Shown: positions 8,482-16,352 of the stretch, one piece after another
Layout of the letters: the number at the start of each line of letters is the position of its first letter
Position numbering within the stretch: the first letter of the stretch is position 1
Assembly: GCF_030269305.1 (NCBI RefSeq)
Contig: NZ_BSTC01000001.1
Location: 695,467 to 759,466 of the forward strand
Origin: Kineosporia sp. NBRC 101731
GTDB lineage: Bacteria > Actinomycetota > Actinomycetes > Actinomycetales > Kineosporiaceae
Length of the DNA: 64,000 bases
Reading direction: 5' to 3'
The notes under the pieces: model-generated
Told to the model about the DNA's origin: nothing
Seen by the model: only the letters and a program-made list of their open reading frames with translations
Database searches by the model: none
Made by a program: the position numbers and the translations under genes

Positions 8482-8865
8482 TCAGGGCACGGGGGAGGTG
8501 GCGGAGAGTCTCGCGACCGTTCGGGCGTGCCGGCCCCACCGCACCTCGATGTCCGTGGACGCGTCCGGCCGGGGGAGTTGTGTCAGGCCCCCGTAGGTCT
8601 TCTGCCCGGCGTCGAAGGCGCTCGCCCCGACCTCGCGGTAGAGGCTCGCGCTGTAGAACCGCCAGGTCGCGTCCGGGTGGCCACCCAGGCAGTACCCGTC
8701 GGTGAGGATGGTCCGGGTCGTCGGGTCCTGGCAGACGGCGACGAAGGCCAGGCTGAGCGTCGCCGCCGGGTCGGGCTGTGTTCCCTGGGCGGTCGCGCAG
8801 CCGAACAGCACGATGGTGGACGCGGTGGCCAGCAGCGCGTACAGGCCGCGTCGAGCGGCGGTCAT
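8482..8865 (-). CDS. Small lipoprotein of unknown function
   Basis: A 127-residue protein with a lipoprotein signal: charged start MTAARRG, hydrophobic core, then lipobox VLFGC at about residue 23. The mature part is about 105 residues with two Cys (VAVCQD and GYCLGG) and the segment WRFYSASLYREVG. It contains no known domain. GGAGGA precedes the ATG at 8865. It probably sits on the outer face of the membrane. Confidence 0.75.
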   Translation of the reverse strand: MTAARRGLYALLATASTIVLFGCATAQGTQPDPAATLSLAFVAVCQDPTTRTILTDGYCLGGHPDATWRFYSASLYREVGASAFDAGQKTYGGLTQLPRPDASTDIEVRWGRHARTVARLSATSPVP

Positions 8866-8984
8866 GGAAATCCTCCGGGCCCTGCCGGGCGGTCCCTGTG
8901 TCCCGGTCCGGACAACGTTCGCACAGGGACATTAGGTACGTCTCGGGCCGGGAGTGAATTATCGGACCGGGTGGGTGGCGTCAG

Positions 8985-9893
8985 TCACAGGCCGGCTCCG
9001 GTCGATGCGCCCAGTTCGGCCAGCACCGCCTGGATCGCCGGGCTGGCGTTCGCACTGCGCCGCCAGGCCGCGTAGACCTCGCGCTTGGGAACACGTTTCA
9101 GCGGCAGGGCGACCAGGTCCGCGCGCAGCGGCGGCCGGGCCAGCCGCGGGATCAGCGCGATCACCGAACCGGACGCCACCAGGGACAGCTGGGTGCTGAA
9201 GTCGTCGATCAGGTGCCGCACGTCGGGATCCCCGTCGGCCCCGGCGAACAGCCGCCGGAACCACTGGTGGCACACCGTCCCGGGCGGGCTCGTGACCCAG
9301 GCGTGCCCGGCCAGGTCGGCAACGGTCAGCGGACGGTCGAGGGCGACGAGCGGATGGGACCGATGAAGGACGACGTCCCCGACATCGGTGTGGATGTGCC
9401 GTTGGATCACGGACGGGGGAAGCGCGACCGGGAGCCCGTCGGCGTCATGGGTCAGCGCCAGGTCGGCAGTGCCGGCCTCCACGCTGTGCAGGGCCTGGTC
9501 CGGGTCTTGCTCGCTGATGTGCAGGAAGAGCTCGGGGCAGCGAACGGCCAGGTCCGACACTGCGGGTGCGAGCAGACCGCGCACGCCCGTCGAGAAGGCG
9601 ACCACCCGCAGGGTGCCCTGCGGGGCGCCGTCGGCCACTGACCGGGCCGCCTCGGCGCAGTGCTCCAGCGCCTGGAAGACCTCGGGGGCCGAATCGACCA
9701 CCGCCTGACCGGCCGGAGTGAGCACGACACCGCGCCCCGCCGGGGCCAGCACCGGCACGCCGACCTCCCGCTCCAGGCGCTTGATCTGCTGTGACACTGC
9801 CGAGGCGGTGAAACCCAGCTCCTCCGCGGCCCGCGCCAGGGTTCCCAGCGCAGCCACCGAACGCAACGCCCGCAGGGAGCTCACATCGATCAT
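8985..9893 (-). CDS. LysR-family transcriptional regulator
   Basis: LysR-type regulator of 302 residues. The N-terminal helix-turn-helix is textbook (LRALRSVAALGTLARAAEELGFTASAVSQQIKRLE, residues about 6-40), followed by the linker helix and a two-lobed effector-binding domain (about 90-295). It is transcribed divergently from dapA, with 73 bases between the start codons, the classical position for a LysR regulator that controls its neighbour and itself. The effector might therefore be lysine or a related metabolite, by analogy with ArgP/LysG. That is inference from position only. ATG 9893 is chosen over the TTG one codon upstream. Confidence 0.9.
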   Translation of the reverse strand: MIDVSSLRALRSVAALGTLARAAEELGFTASAVSQQIKRLEREVGVPVLAPAGRGVVLTPAGQAVVDSAPEVFQALEHCAEAARSVADGAPQGTLRVVAFSTGVRGLLAPAVSDLAVRCPELFLHISEQDPDQALHSVEAGTADLALTHDADGLPVALPPSVIQRHIHTDVGDVVLHRSHPLVALDRPLTVADLAGHAWVTSPPGTVCHQWFRRLFAGADGDPDVRHLIDDFSTQLSLVASGSVIALIPRLARPPLRADLVALPLKRVPKREVYAAWRRSANASPAIQAVLAELGASTGAGL

Positions 9894-9966
9894 CAAGTCA
9901 GATTACGCAATAGTGCCAAGAAACCTTCGCTGGACCACAGGCATGATCGGGGCGAGGATCAATCCC

Positions 9967-10878
9967 ATGGCCACCGACCGCGTTCCCGCTGATCTGCTCT
10001 TCGGCTCCAACATCGTCGCCATGGTGACCCCCATGACGCCGGACGGCTCCATCGACGACGCCGCGGTCGCGAACCTGGTCGACCACCTGCTCAGCGCCGG
10101 CTGCGACGGCATCGTGGTCGGCGGCACCACCGGCGAGGCCCCCACCCTGAGCGACCACGAGGCCAACGAGCTCGTGCGCCGGGTGAAGTCCCTGGTGCAG
10201 GGGCAGGCTCCGGTCATCGCCGGCGTCGGCACCTACGACACCGCCGCCACCGTGCGCCGCGCCCAGGAGGCCGAGGCCGCCGGGGCCGACGCCCTGCTGC
10301 TGGTGACGCCCTACTACAACCGTCCCACCCAGGCCGGCGTGGTGGCCCACAGCACGAAGGTGGCCGACGCCACCCCCCTCCCGGTGATGCTCTACGACAT
10401 TCCCGGGCGCACCGGCCTGGCTCTCACCTCGTCCACCATTGTCGAACTGGCCGCCCACCCGCGGATCCAGGCGATCAAGGACGCGAAGGGCGACCTCTTC
10501 GAGGCGATGACGATCATGACGCGGACCGGGCTGGCCTATTACTGCGGCATCGACGAACTGAACCTGCCCTACCTCGCCAGCGGCGCCACCGGAGTGGTCA
10601 GCGTCGTCGGCAACGTGGCGGCCGACCGCAACGCCGAACTGATCCGCGCCGTGCGCAAGAGTGACCTCGACCGGGCCCAGGACGTCATGCGCGACCTGAT
10701 CCCCCTGACCGATGCCCTGATGCGCACCTCGTCGGGGGCCATCATGGCCAAGGCCGCGCTCGCCGAACTGGGCGTGATCCCCCATGCCACCGTGCGTCTC
10801 CCGCTGATGGAGTCACCGGCCGAAGATCTGACGAAGCTGCGCAACGCCCTGCGCACGGTGGCCGTGCCGGTCGCCTGA
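9967..10878 (+). CDS. dapA: 4-hydroxy-tetrahydrodipicolinate synthase
   Basis: Class I aldolase that condenses pyruvate with aspartate semialdehyde, the first committed step to diaminopimelate and lysine. The (beta/alpha)8 barrel is complete at 303 residues. Visible active-site parts are GGTTGEAPTL (the Thr-Thr pair), the catalytic Tyr in VTPYYNRPTQAG, the pyruvate-binding Schiff-base Lys171 in AIKDAKGD, and GATGVVSVVGN near the C-terminus. GAGGA upstream supports ATG 9967, and the longer frame to 9718 is not credible because it runs into the LysR gene. Actinobacteria often carry more than one dapA-like gene, so this may be a paralogue acting on another 2-keto acid. Confidence 0.93.
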   Translation: MATDRVPADLLFGSNIVAMVTPMTPDGSIDDAAVANLVDHLLSAGCDGIVVGGTTGEAPTLSDHEANELVRRVKSLVQGQAPVIAGVGTYDTAATVRRAQEAEAAGADALLLVTPYYNRPTQAGVVAHSTKVADATPLPVMLYDIPGRTGLALTSSTIVELAAHPRIQAIKDAKGDLFEAMTIMTRTGLAYYCGIDELNLPYLASGATGVVSVVGNVAADRNAELIRAVRKSDLDRAQDVMRDLIPLTDALMRTSSGAIMAKAALAELGVIPHATVRLPLMESPAEDLTKLRNALRTVAVPVA

Positions 10879-10920
10879 TCGTCGTGTGATCAGGCTGCCG
10901 GCGTTCGGAAGGACGATCAG
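10875..10920. terminator. Hairpin between convergent dapA and PH-domain gene
   Basis: CTGATCGTC (10875-10883) pairs with GACGATCAG (10912-10920). The arms overlap both stop codons. Confidence 0.5.
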
Positions 10921-11294
10921 CCCAGCACGTAGGTGGCGATCAGCTGGCTGATCGCGCGGATGTCGACGCGGCCCTTGAACTCGAACCGGATGTTGCCGAC
11001 CGTGCTGAACCACAGGTCGAGCTCGGCGTCGAGGTCGAAAGTGCCGGCGGTCTCGATCGAGAACACCTGAATCTTGTTGTAGGGCAGCGTGGTGAAGTCT
11101 TTCTTCTTGCCGGTCATGCCCTGCACGTTCACCGCGATGATGCGCTTGTCGGTGAACGCGACGAAGTCACGCACGGTCTTGAAGGTCCACAGCAACTGCT
11201 CGCCCGGGACCAGGATGGGCCCGACGTGCTTCTCCACGTCACCGGGCGAGCACTCGCTGAGCCGGAACACCGAATCTGTCGCAAAGTCGATCAT
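10917..11294 (-). CDS. Bacterial PH-domain protein
   Basis: Single-domain protein of 125 residues matching the bacterial pleckstrin-homology family (bPH, YvbH-like). The hallmarks are LVPGEQLLWTFKTVRDFVAFTDKRIIAVNVQG with the following TTLPYNKIQVFSIETAG block. These domains form ring-like oligomers, and their role is poorly known, possibly protein or lipid binding at the membrane. It starts nine bases after the stop of the upstream hydrolase gene on the same strand, so the two are probably co-transcribed. Confidence 0.85.
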   Translation of the reverse strand: MIDFATDSVFRLSECSPGDVEKHVGPILVPGEQLLWTFKTVRDFVAFTDKRIIAVNVQGMTGKKKDFTTLPYNKIQVFSIETAGTFDLDAELDLWFSTVGNIRFEFKGRVDIRAISQLIATYVLG

Positions 11295-11303
11295 TCAGGC
11301 AGT

Positions 11304-12611
11304 TTAGGGCCGTTTCACATACAGGCGGTCGCCGGTGTACTCCAGCTTCACCACGCCGGACACCGCCGCGTCGTCCACCCGGGACGTGTTCGAGTAGTAC
11401 CCGCCGGCCGGGTTCAGGAAGAACGTGCCCCACAGCTGGCCGGTGTGGTCGGTGAAGAAGTTGTTGTGCCCGATGCCCACGCCGGCGGTGTAGCGCTCGG
11501 AGTACGGGCCCTCGAGCTTGTCCGCGACGGCCACCACCGTGTCGTACTGGTACTGCTTGCGGCCGCCCTGGTCCGGCTCGTAGGAGTATCGAGGGCTGCC
11601 GTCGGCGTCGAGCGAGGTCCAGTCCCAGGCGGCCAGTAGCAGGTGGTACTTCTTGCCGTACTTGAAGACGTAGGCGCCCTCCAGGTAAGGCTCCACGCCC
11701 CAGGGGGTTTCCTTGAACTCCGCGAGGGTCTCGATGGTCTCCAGGTCGTCCGAGTAGCGCGCGTAGAGATGGTTGTGCAGGATCAGCCAGGCCTTCTTGC
11801 CTTCGGTGAACATGCCACCGTCGATGTGGAAGTAGACGGTCGGGTCGATCCAGTCCGGGCCACCGACGGTCTCGCCGTAGGGCTTCTCCAGATTGCCCTT
11901 GGCCACCCGGTACGGGCCCTCGACGCCACCCTCGCTGATGAGGGTGAACGTGCCGACCTTCTTCGAGTGGTCGCCCATGCATGCCACGATGTACCACTTA
12001 CCCTGGAAATAATGTATTTCCGGGGCCCAGACGTTGCCACGCTTACCGAATTGGCCGTCGTCCTCCCACCACTCCTGCCAGGGGGCGACCACCGTTCGGC
12101 CGGCGGTGTTCTCGGTGACGAACTCCGGCGACCAGACCTTGCCCTTGTCTGCACCGGGTCGAATCTTGCTGGTGTCGGCCAGCTTCCAAGGACCCTTCAG
12201 TGATCGGGCGGTCCAGACGAAGATGCCGTCGTTGTAAGGGCCCGGCCCGGGCAGGCCTTCGGCGTTCGTGGTGCCGGTGGCGACGTAGAGCGGCCGGCCG
12301 TCGACGACGAAGCAGTTGACGTAGGTGTCCCGCATCCAGACCCGGCCGAGTTCCTCGTCGCGGGGCCGGAGTTCGAGATCGAGGACGAAGGAGTTGTCTT
12401 CTCGGGGCCACAGCTGAGGTCTCGGGTCGGCCCGGCCGTAGGGCTGCGGGTCGGGCCAGTTCGCGGGGCCTCGCGCCGACGTGGCGGGGGTCGCTGCCGA
12501 AGCGGTTGCTGATGCCGAAGTCACTGGTAAAGCAGCAATTCCCAGGGCTCCGGTGGCTCCGGCGAGAAGGGAGCGCCGCCCCAGGGGCAGCTGGTCACCG
12601 AGTCGGGTCAT
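11304..12611 (-). CDS. Tat-exported GH43-like glycoside hydrolase
   Basis: Secreted enzyme of 435 residues with a Tat signal (RRSLLAGATGALG, residues about 12-24) and an Ala/Thr-rich cleavage region. The mature part has five-bladed propeller features of glycoside hydrolase clan GH43/GH-F: paired segments such as NVWAPEIHYFQGKWYIVAC, WIDPTVYFHIDGG, EGAYVFKYGKKYHLLLA and GIGHNNFFTDHTGQLWG. These enzymes act on arabinans, xylans or galactans. The substrate cannot be told here. ATG 12611 follows GGAGG. A LacI-type operator at 12677-12690 suggests sugar induction. Confidence 0.85.
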   Translation of the reverse strand: MTRLGDQLPLGRRSLLAGATGALGIAALPVTSASATASAATPATSARGPANWPDPQPYGRADPRPQLWPREDNSFVLDLELRPRDEELGRVWMRDTYVNCFVVDGRPLYVATGTTNAEGLPGPGPYNDGIFVWTARSLKGPWKLADTSKIRPGADKGKVWSPEFVTENTAGRTVVAPWQEWWEDDGQFGKRGNVWAPEIHYFQGKWYIVACMGDHSKKVGTFTLISEGGVEGPYRVAKGNLEKPYGETVGGPDWIDPTVYFHIDGGMFTEGKKAWLILHNHLYARYSDDLETIETLAEFKETPWGVEPYLEGAYVFKYGKKYHLLLAAWDWTSLDADGSPRYSYEPDQGGRKQYQYDTVVAVADKLEGPYSERYTAGVGIGHNNFFTDHTGQLWGTFFLNPAGGYYSNTSRVDDAAVSGVVKLEYTGDRLYVKRP

Positions 12612-12676
12612 AGGTCCACGGCCTCCTTCATGAGTGCCGACGACGTTGCCGGGCACGGTGAAGACGCTATGTCAGA

Positions 12677-12690
12677 CCAAAGCGTTTTGC
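12677..12690. promoter_or_regulatory. LacI-family operator and promoter of the GH43-like gene
   Basis: On the minus strand GCAAAACGCTTTGG contains the AAnCGnTT core typical of LacI-family sites. It overlaps a possible -35 (TTGCAA), with TAGCGT 17 bases downstream as -10. No lacI gene lies in this window, so the repressor would act in trans. Confidence 0.45.
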
Positions 12691-12710
12691 AACGATGGAA
12701 ACGAAATGTG

Positions 12711-12737
12711 ACGGTCCGCTCGGATCGAGCGGACCGT
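12711..12737 (-). terminator. Terminator of the dioxygenase gene
   Basis: A perfect 11-bp stem (12711-12721 with 12727-12737) and 5-base loop lie 17 bases beyond the stop of the minus-strand dioxygenase gene. Confidence 0.7.
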
Positions 12738-12753
12738 CGTCCTCAATGACCCG

Positions 12754-13620
12754 TCAGGCCATCTGGACCGAACGGATCGAGTTCCCCATCACCATTCTGC
12801 CGAAGGCACTTTCAATGCTCTGGCCAGGGTCTGAGGCTGCGCCGAGGGTGAGCAGGAGGGGTACGAAGTGGTCGGCTGTGGGGTGGGCCACCCGAACACC
12901 AGGGGCTTTGGTCCGGTAATCCACCAGCGAGTCCACGTCACCGCGGGCCATCGCGTCGACCGCCCACTCGTCGAAGGCCTGAGTGTGCCCGACCAGCCCG
13001 GGATCCCGGAACACCGCGAAGCTGTGGGTCATGAAGCCCGAGCCGATGACCAGGTAGCCCTCCTCGCGCAGGGAGCGCAGCCGCACGCCCAGGTCCAGCA
13101 GGGCCGAGGGGTCGAGACTCGGCATGCTGAGCTGGATCACGGGAACGTCGGCGGCCGGGTACATGGCCATCATCGGGATGAACGCGCCGTGGTCGAGGCC
13201 GCGGTCGACGAACTGGTGCAGCGGCGTGGTGTCGGCCAGGGTGCCCGCGACCTGGTGGGCGAGGGCGGTGGCGTCGGGCGAGCGGTACTTCAGCGTGTAG
13301 TAGCGCGGGTGGAATCCGCCGAAGTCGTAGTAGAGCTCAGTGCCCTCGGCCGATCCGGAGATGGCCAGCGGGGCGTTCTCCCAGTGGGCCGACACGATCA
13401 CGATGCCGCGCGGCTTGGGCATCTTCTGGCCCCAGTCGAACAGGTCGCGCAGCCAGGCCGGGTCGTCAAGGGTGGGCGGTGCCCCGTGGCTGACGAACAG
13501 GGAGGGCAGGGGGCCGTCGGAGGGCTGCCAGGTGCGCTGGGCCCGGGCCTGCGGGAGCACATCGGCCAGGAGCTGGTCATAAGCGCCGGCCGGGACGGAG
13601 GGGTGGAACGGATCGGACAC
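12754..13620 (-). CDS. Class III extradiol ring-cleavage dioxygenase (DODA/YgiD type)
   Basis: Non-haem iron (or zinc) protein of the LigB/DODA superfamily, 288 residues. Metal-ligand His residues are visible in LFVSHGAPPTL, VIVSAHWEN, LDHGAFIPMMAMYP and SGFMTHSF. Relatives open catechol rings, for example DOPA dioxygenase, and in Gram-positive bacteria similar enzymes belong to quinone-stress regulons. GTG 13620 has GGAG upstream. A palindrome related to those at the azoreductase/MarR locus lies about 47 bases upstream (13667-13678), so it may be regulated by the same MarR protein although the two loci are 11 kb apart. A terminator follows. Confidence 0.9.
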   Translation of the reverse strand: MSDPFHPSVPAGAYDQLLADVLPQARAQRTWQPSDGPLPSLFVSHGAPPTLDDPAWLRDLFDWGQKMPKPRGIVIVSAHWENAPLAISGSAEGTELYYDFGGFHPRYYTLKYRSPDATALAHQVAGTLADTTPLHQFVDRGLDHGAFIPMMAMYPAADVPVIQLSMPSLDPSALLDLGVRLRSLREEGYLVIGSGFMTHSFAVFRDPGLVGHTQAFDEWAVDAMARGDVDSLVDYRTKAPGVRVAHPTADHFVPLLLTLGAASDPGQSIESAFGRMVMGNSIRSVQMA

Positions 13621-13666
13621 GGCGGCAACTCCAGCGACGCGGTGGCAGGGACCCGTCCAGCATAAC

Positions 13667-13683
13667 TTGAATCTTCAACTATA
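13667..13683. promoter_or_regulatory. Putative MarR operator of the dioxygenase gene
   Basis: TTGAATCTTCAA (13667-13678) is a 5-2-5 inverted repeat. On the minus strand it is preceded directly by TATAGT, exactly as the second palindrome at 1374-1389 is preceded by TATAGT. The half-site order is inverted relative to that locus. Confidence 0.5.
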
Positions 13684-13792
13684 TGCGATGGGCTGGACGG
13701 CTCCTACGTATCGTGATCTTCGGTCACGCCTCCGGACCCGTGCACCCCTGCCTCCGGGCAGCATTCAGCTCACTGCTCTACGCTTTCCGGGC

Positions 13793-13987
13793 ATGAGCGA
13801 GTCGTCACCGAGCACAGAGCAGATCGAGCAGGCCATGGAGGTCCTGGCGGCCGCGAAGCCGGAGGACCTGCCGTTCGACTTCGTGTACCGCCTGCGAGCG
13901 TGGCACGAACAAGAGGTGCTGAGACTCGACGTCAAACAGGATCCCGCCAAGGGCTACGACTGGTTCGCCGGGATGAACACGCCTTAG
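13793..13987 (+). CDS. Small hypothetical protein
   Basis: A 64-residue soluble protein: MSESSPSTEQIEQAMEVLAA at the start, then AKPEDLPFDFVYRLRAWHEQEVL and a C-terminal GYDWFAGMNTP. It is probably a short helical protein and I recognise no family. No ribosome-binding site precedes ATG 13793, and a leaderless message is possible. The protein-like composition (balanced charges, aromatic residues) is the main reason to call it. Confidence 0.5.
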   Translation: MSESSPSTEQIEQAMEVLAAAKPEDLPFDFVYRLRAWHEQEVLRLDVKQDPAKGYDWFAGMNTP

Positions 13988-14175
13988 AAGCGCACATCCT
14001 CGGGTACCAGTGGGACGGCGATGGGCCAGTAGCCGTCCCAGTCCCAGTTCCGGTGCCTGCACCTCCAGTCGTATTCGAGCCGTCGCGGCCAGAGGTACTC
14101 CGCACAGATCGCGAAGCCACAGATCGCGAAGGTGCCTGTCGCCAGGAGAACGCACGTCAGAAATGCTGCCGCCAC
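13984..14175 (-). CDS. Small single-span membrane protein
   Basis: A 63-residue product with one N-terminal hydrophobic helix (about residues 2-26, AAAFLTCVLLATGTFAICGF). A Trp/Arg-rich tail follows (YLWPRRLEYDWRCRHRNWDWDGYWP). GTG 14175 has GGGAG nine bases upstream. It converges on and overlaps the plus-strand small gene by 4 bases. Function unknown. A chance ORF cannot be excluded, though the Trp-rich tail is unusual. Confidence 0.45.
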   Translation of the reverse strand: MAAAFLTCVLLATGTFAICGFAICAEYLWPRRLEYDWRCRHRNWDWDGYWPIAVPLVPEDVRF

Positions 14176-14557
14176 GGTGTCCGCTCCCTTCGGAAAGCGG
14201 TGGAGGCGGACATGAAAACAGCGGGCCGGGCATCCTCGGGGGATGTCCGGCCCGCTGCGTGTCACCCGAACTGCGGGCTTAAGGCAGGACTCGTCCGGGT
14301 GCCGGTCGGGCAAAAGAGGCTCGCCCCGGCTCCGACCAGCCGGGGCGAGCGAACAGGGCGGTCCCGCCATGGGAGGGGGCACGGCGGGACCGGCTGCTCA
14401 GGGCGTCGTCATGGAGGTAGCGACACCCTGAGCAGGAAGCGACGCGGCTTCGTGGCCGACGGAACCGCATCTCCTCAGGGCCTCAGTCGTTCCGGCCCGG
14501 CCAAAGGTTGCCCGCAATCTTGAGAAAGATTTTGCGGACGACGAGGAGGCCGCCGGA
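14176..14557. other. Non-coding stretch packed with hairpins
   Basis: About 380 bases with no convincing gene but a run of stem-loops: 14219-14257 (17-bp stem with one G-U), 14319-14350 (13-bp perfect, 6-base loop), 14359-14392 (10-bp perfect), 14396-14433 (8-bp), and the terminator-like 14512-14537. One or two can be terminators for flanking genes. The rest may be a structured RNA or stacked terminators. Confidence 0.55.
14512..14537 (-). terminator. Terminator of the sigma/anti-sigma operon
   Basis: A stem of about 10 bp with a 2-base bulge (CCGCAATCTT with AAGATTTTGCGG) lies 20 bases past the stop of the minus-strand gene at 14558. Confidence 0.55.
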
Positions 14558-15541
14558 TCAGCTCGAGGAAGCTGTTGCTGCGAGGAGGTGCACCGGTCCA
14601 CGCCCGCTGGACAGGTTGATCGTCGTCTCACCGGAGTGCGACGGGATCGTGATGTTGACGACGTACCCGGCGTCCGAGCCCAGCTCGACGCGCTGCTGCT
14701 TGAGATCCTGCCCGGTCACCGCCACGTTCATCAGGTTGCCGGTGTACAGCGTCACCGTGCGGGCCGCCTCGGAGGCGTTCACCGTCACCACGGCACCGTC
14801 GGTCTGCAGCCAGCGGGTGGTGCCGTCCCGATCCTGCTCGGGCGCACCGCCGGTCCAGGACAGCTTGAACGGCCCGTCCACGCTGGTGGCCGAGGCCGGC
14901 GCGGTGAAGTTCAGCAGTGGGCTGGACGCCGCGGACTTCTTCCGGACCGTCCGCAGGTCGTTGCGGGTGCCGATGGCCAGCCAGTCCTCGTCGGCGGCGC
15001 TCAGCATCAGCTGCTGCCCGTTCGCCATCGTGGTGACCTCGATCGTCGCCTGGGTCAGGCCCGAGGCGTTGCCGCTGGTGCCGCCCGTCGAGGAGCCGGT
15101 CGACGAACGGGGCGAACTGGAGGACGGGGTGCCCGGGTCGGTCTTGCCGCCCGCGTCCGGGGTGCTGGTGTCCTTCGAGGTCGAGACGCCGTCCGGCGTC
15201 TGCTCCTTCTCGGACTCCTGCGTCACGGTCGGGTTCGGGGCCGACGACGTCGCCGGGTCGCTCGGTGACTGGAAGGTCGGCACGTTCACCGGAATGGTGG
15301 ACGGGGTCTGGTTGGAGGCCGGTGCCATCTGCGAGACCGCAGCGGTCACACCCCCGCCGACCAGCAGTGCGGCCGCCGCGGAGAGCAGCACGGGCCGCTT
15401 GCGGGGAACTTCCTCCACACGTCGACGCAGTGGCACGACCTTGGGACGGCTGTCTTCCATCCGCCGGCGGATCGCCACCACGTCCGGCTCGTGATCCGCG
15501 CCTAGTCCCCTGAGAGCTTTGAGCAGTTCATCCTCGGGCAC
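14558..15541 (-). CDS. Putative membrane anti-sigma factor
   Basis: Protein of 327 residues with one central membrane span. The cytoplasmic N-terminus (about residues 1-48) contains LLKALRGLGADHEPDVVAIRRRM, a small helical region as in actinobacterial proteins encoded beside SigE-family sigma factors. A membrane helix (about 50-70, VLLSAAAALLVGGGVTAAV) is followed by a long Ser/Thr/Pro/Gly-rich linker (75-165) and a folded outer domain (about 165-327). There is no HxxxCxxC zinc motif, so it is not a ZAS-type anti-sigma. The gene lies three bases after the sigma gene stop with a GTG start, strong evidence for coupling. It probably holds the sigma factor inactive until an envelope signal arrives (inference). 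Confidence 0.7.
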   Translation of the reverse strand: MPEDELLKALRGLGADHEPDVVAIRRRMEDSRPKVVPLRRRVEEVPRKRPVLLSAAAALLVGGGVTAAVSQMAPASNQTPSTIPVNVPTFQSPSDPATSSAPNPTVTQESEKEQTPDGVSTSKDTSTPDAGGKTDPGTPSSSSPRSSTGSSTGGTSGNASGLTQATIEVTTMANGQQLMLSAADEDWLAIGTRNDLRTVRKKSAASSPLLNFTAPASATSVDGPFKLSWTGGAPEQDRDGTTRWLQTDGAVVTVNASEAARTVTLYTGNLMNVAVTGQDLKQQRVELGSDAGYVVNITIPSHSGETTINLSSGRGPVHLLAATASSS

Positions 15542-15544
15542 GGA

Positions 15545-16135
15545 TCACGCCTCCTTCCTGGTAGTCCTGGCCGAGGCCGCCGAGGCGGCCACTCGACCTG
15601 GATCCAACTGACTACGCAGCTGGGCAAGGCCTTTGGATGTCTGACTCTTGACCGTACCCAGACTGATACCGAGTGTTCGGGCGACCTCTTCCTCCGGCAG
15701 GTCGAGTACGTGGCGCATCACTACGCACGCTCGCCGCCCCGGGGGCAGCGCGAGCACGGCAGCCTGCAGATCTACCGCTCCACCGATGTCCGGCGGGTGG
15801 TAGAACCACTTCGTGAGCGGGGTCATCAGGCGATGTCGCTGACGATCCCGCACAGCCGTGCGCACACGTTCCACGGACAGGTTCACCACGATCTTGCGCA
15901 CGTAGGCGAGCGGACTGTCCGCCCCCTGCACGCGATCCCAGTGTTCCCAGGCCGAAGCCAGGGCCTCCCCGACCACGTCGTCCGACTCAGCCCGGTTGCC
16001 GGTCATGCTGTAGGCCAGCCGGGCCAGCTCACGGTGATGACGACGGAAGAAGTCCTCGAACTCTGCCTTGGCGCTGGCGTTACCAGCCACGTTGCCGAGT
16101 CGGGACGGACTTCCTGCCGCCCAGGGTTTGCTCAT
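15545..16135 (-). CDS. SigE-family ECF RNA polymerase sigma factor
   Basis: ECF sigma factor of 196 residues. Region 2 is FEDFFRRHHRELARLAYSMTGNRAESDDVVGEALASAW, the pattern of the SigE family (TIGR02983-like). Region 4 is VLALPPGRRACVVMRHVLDLPEEEVARTLGISLGTVKSQTSKGL, a clear helix-turn-helix. ATG 16135 begins with MSKPWAAG and has GGAG at a somewhat long spacing. It is the first gene of a two-gene operon with the membrane protein that probably inhibits it, and it diverges from a TPR gene. Its target promoters are unknown. Confidence 0.9.
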   Translation of the reverse strand: MSKPWAAGSPSRLGNVAGNASAKAEFEDFFRRHHRELARLAYSMTGNRAESDDVVGEALASAWEHWDRVQGADSPLAYVRKIVVNLSVERVRTAVRDRQRHRLMTPLTKWFYHPPDIGGAVDLQAAVLALPPGRRACVVMRHVLDLPEEEVARTLGISLGTVKSQTSKGLAQLRSQLDPGRVAASAASARTTRKEA

Positions 16136-16352
16136 CCGTGGAGCCGTCTCCTTGTCCTGGTCAGAGCCGTGCGAGAGGCTCCCGAATGCCCGCGGGCGCC
16201 TCTCGTACGTGCTGTCAGTCGGGCTGGGGCAAGCAAAGGTTGCCCTGTCTGCAGCGAAATTATGTTTTGCCGGTGATAAGCCCGTGTGACGGGGGTGCCC
16301 GGAGGAGGGAACGGCCCCGCCCGGAGGGAGCAGCTCTGGCAGGATCGGGCCC

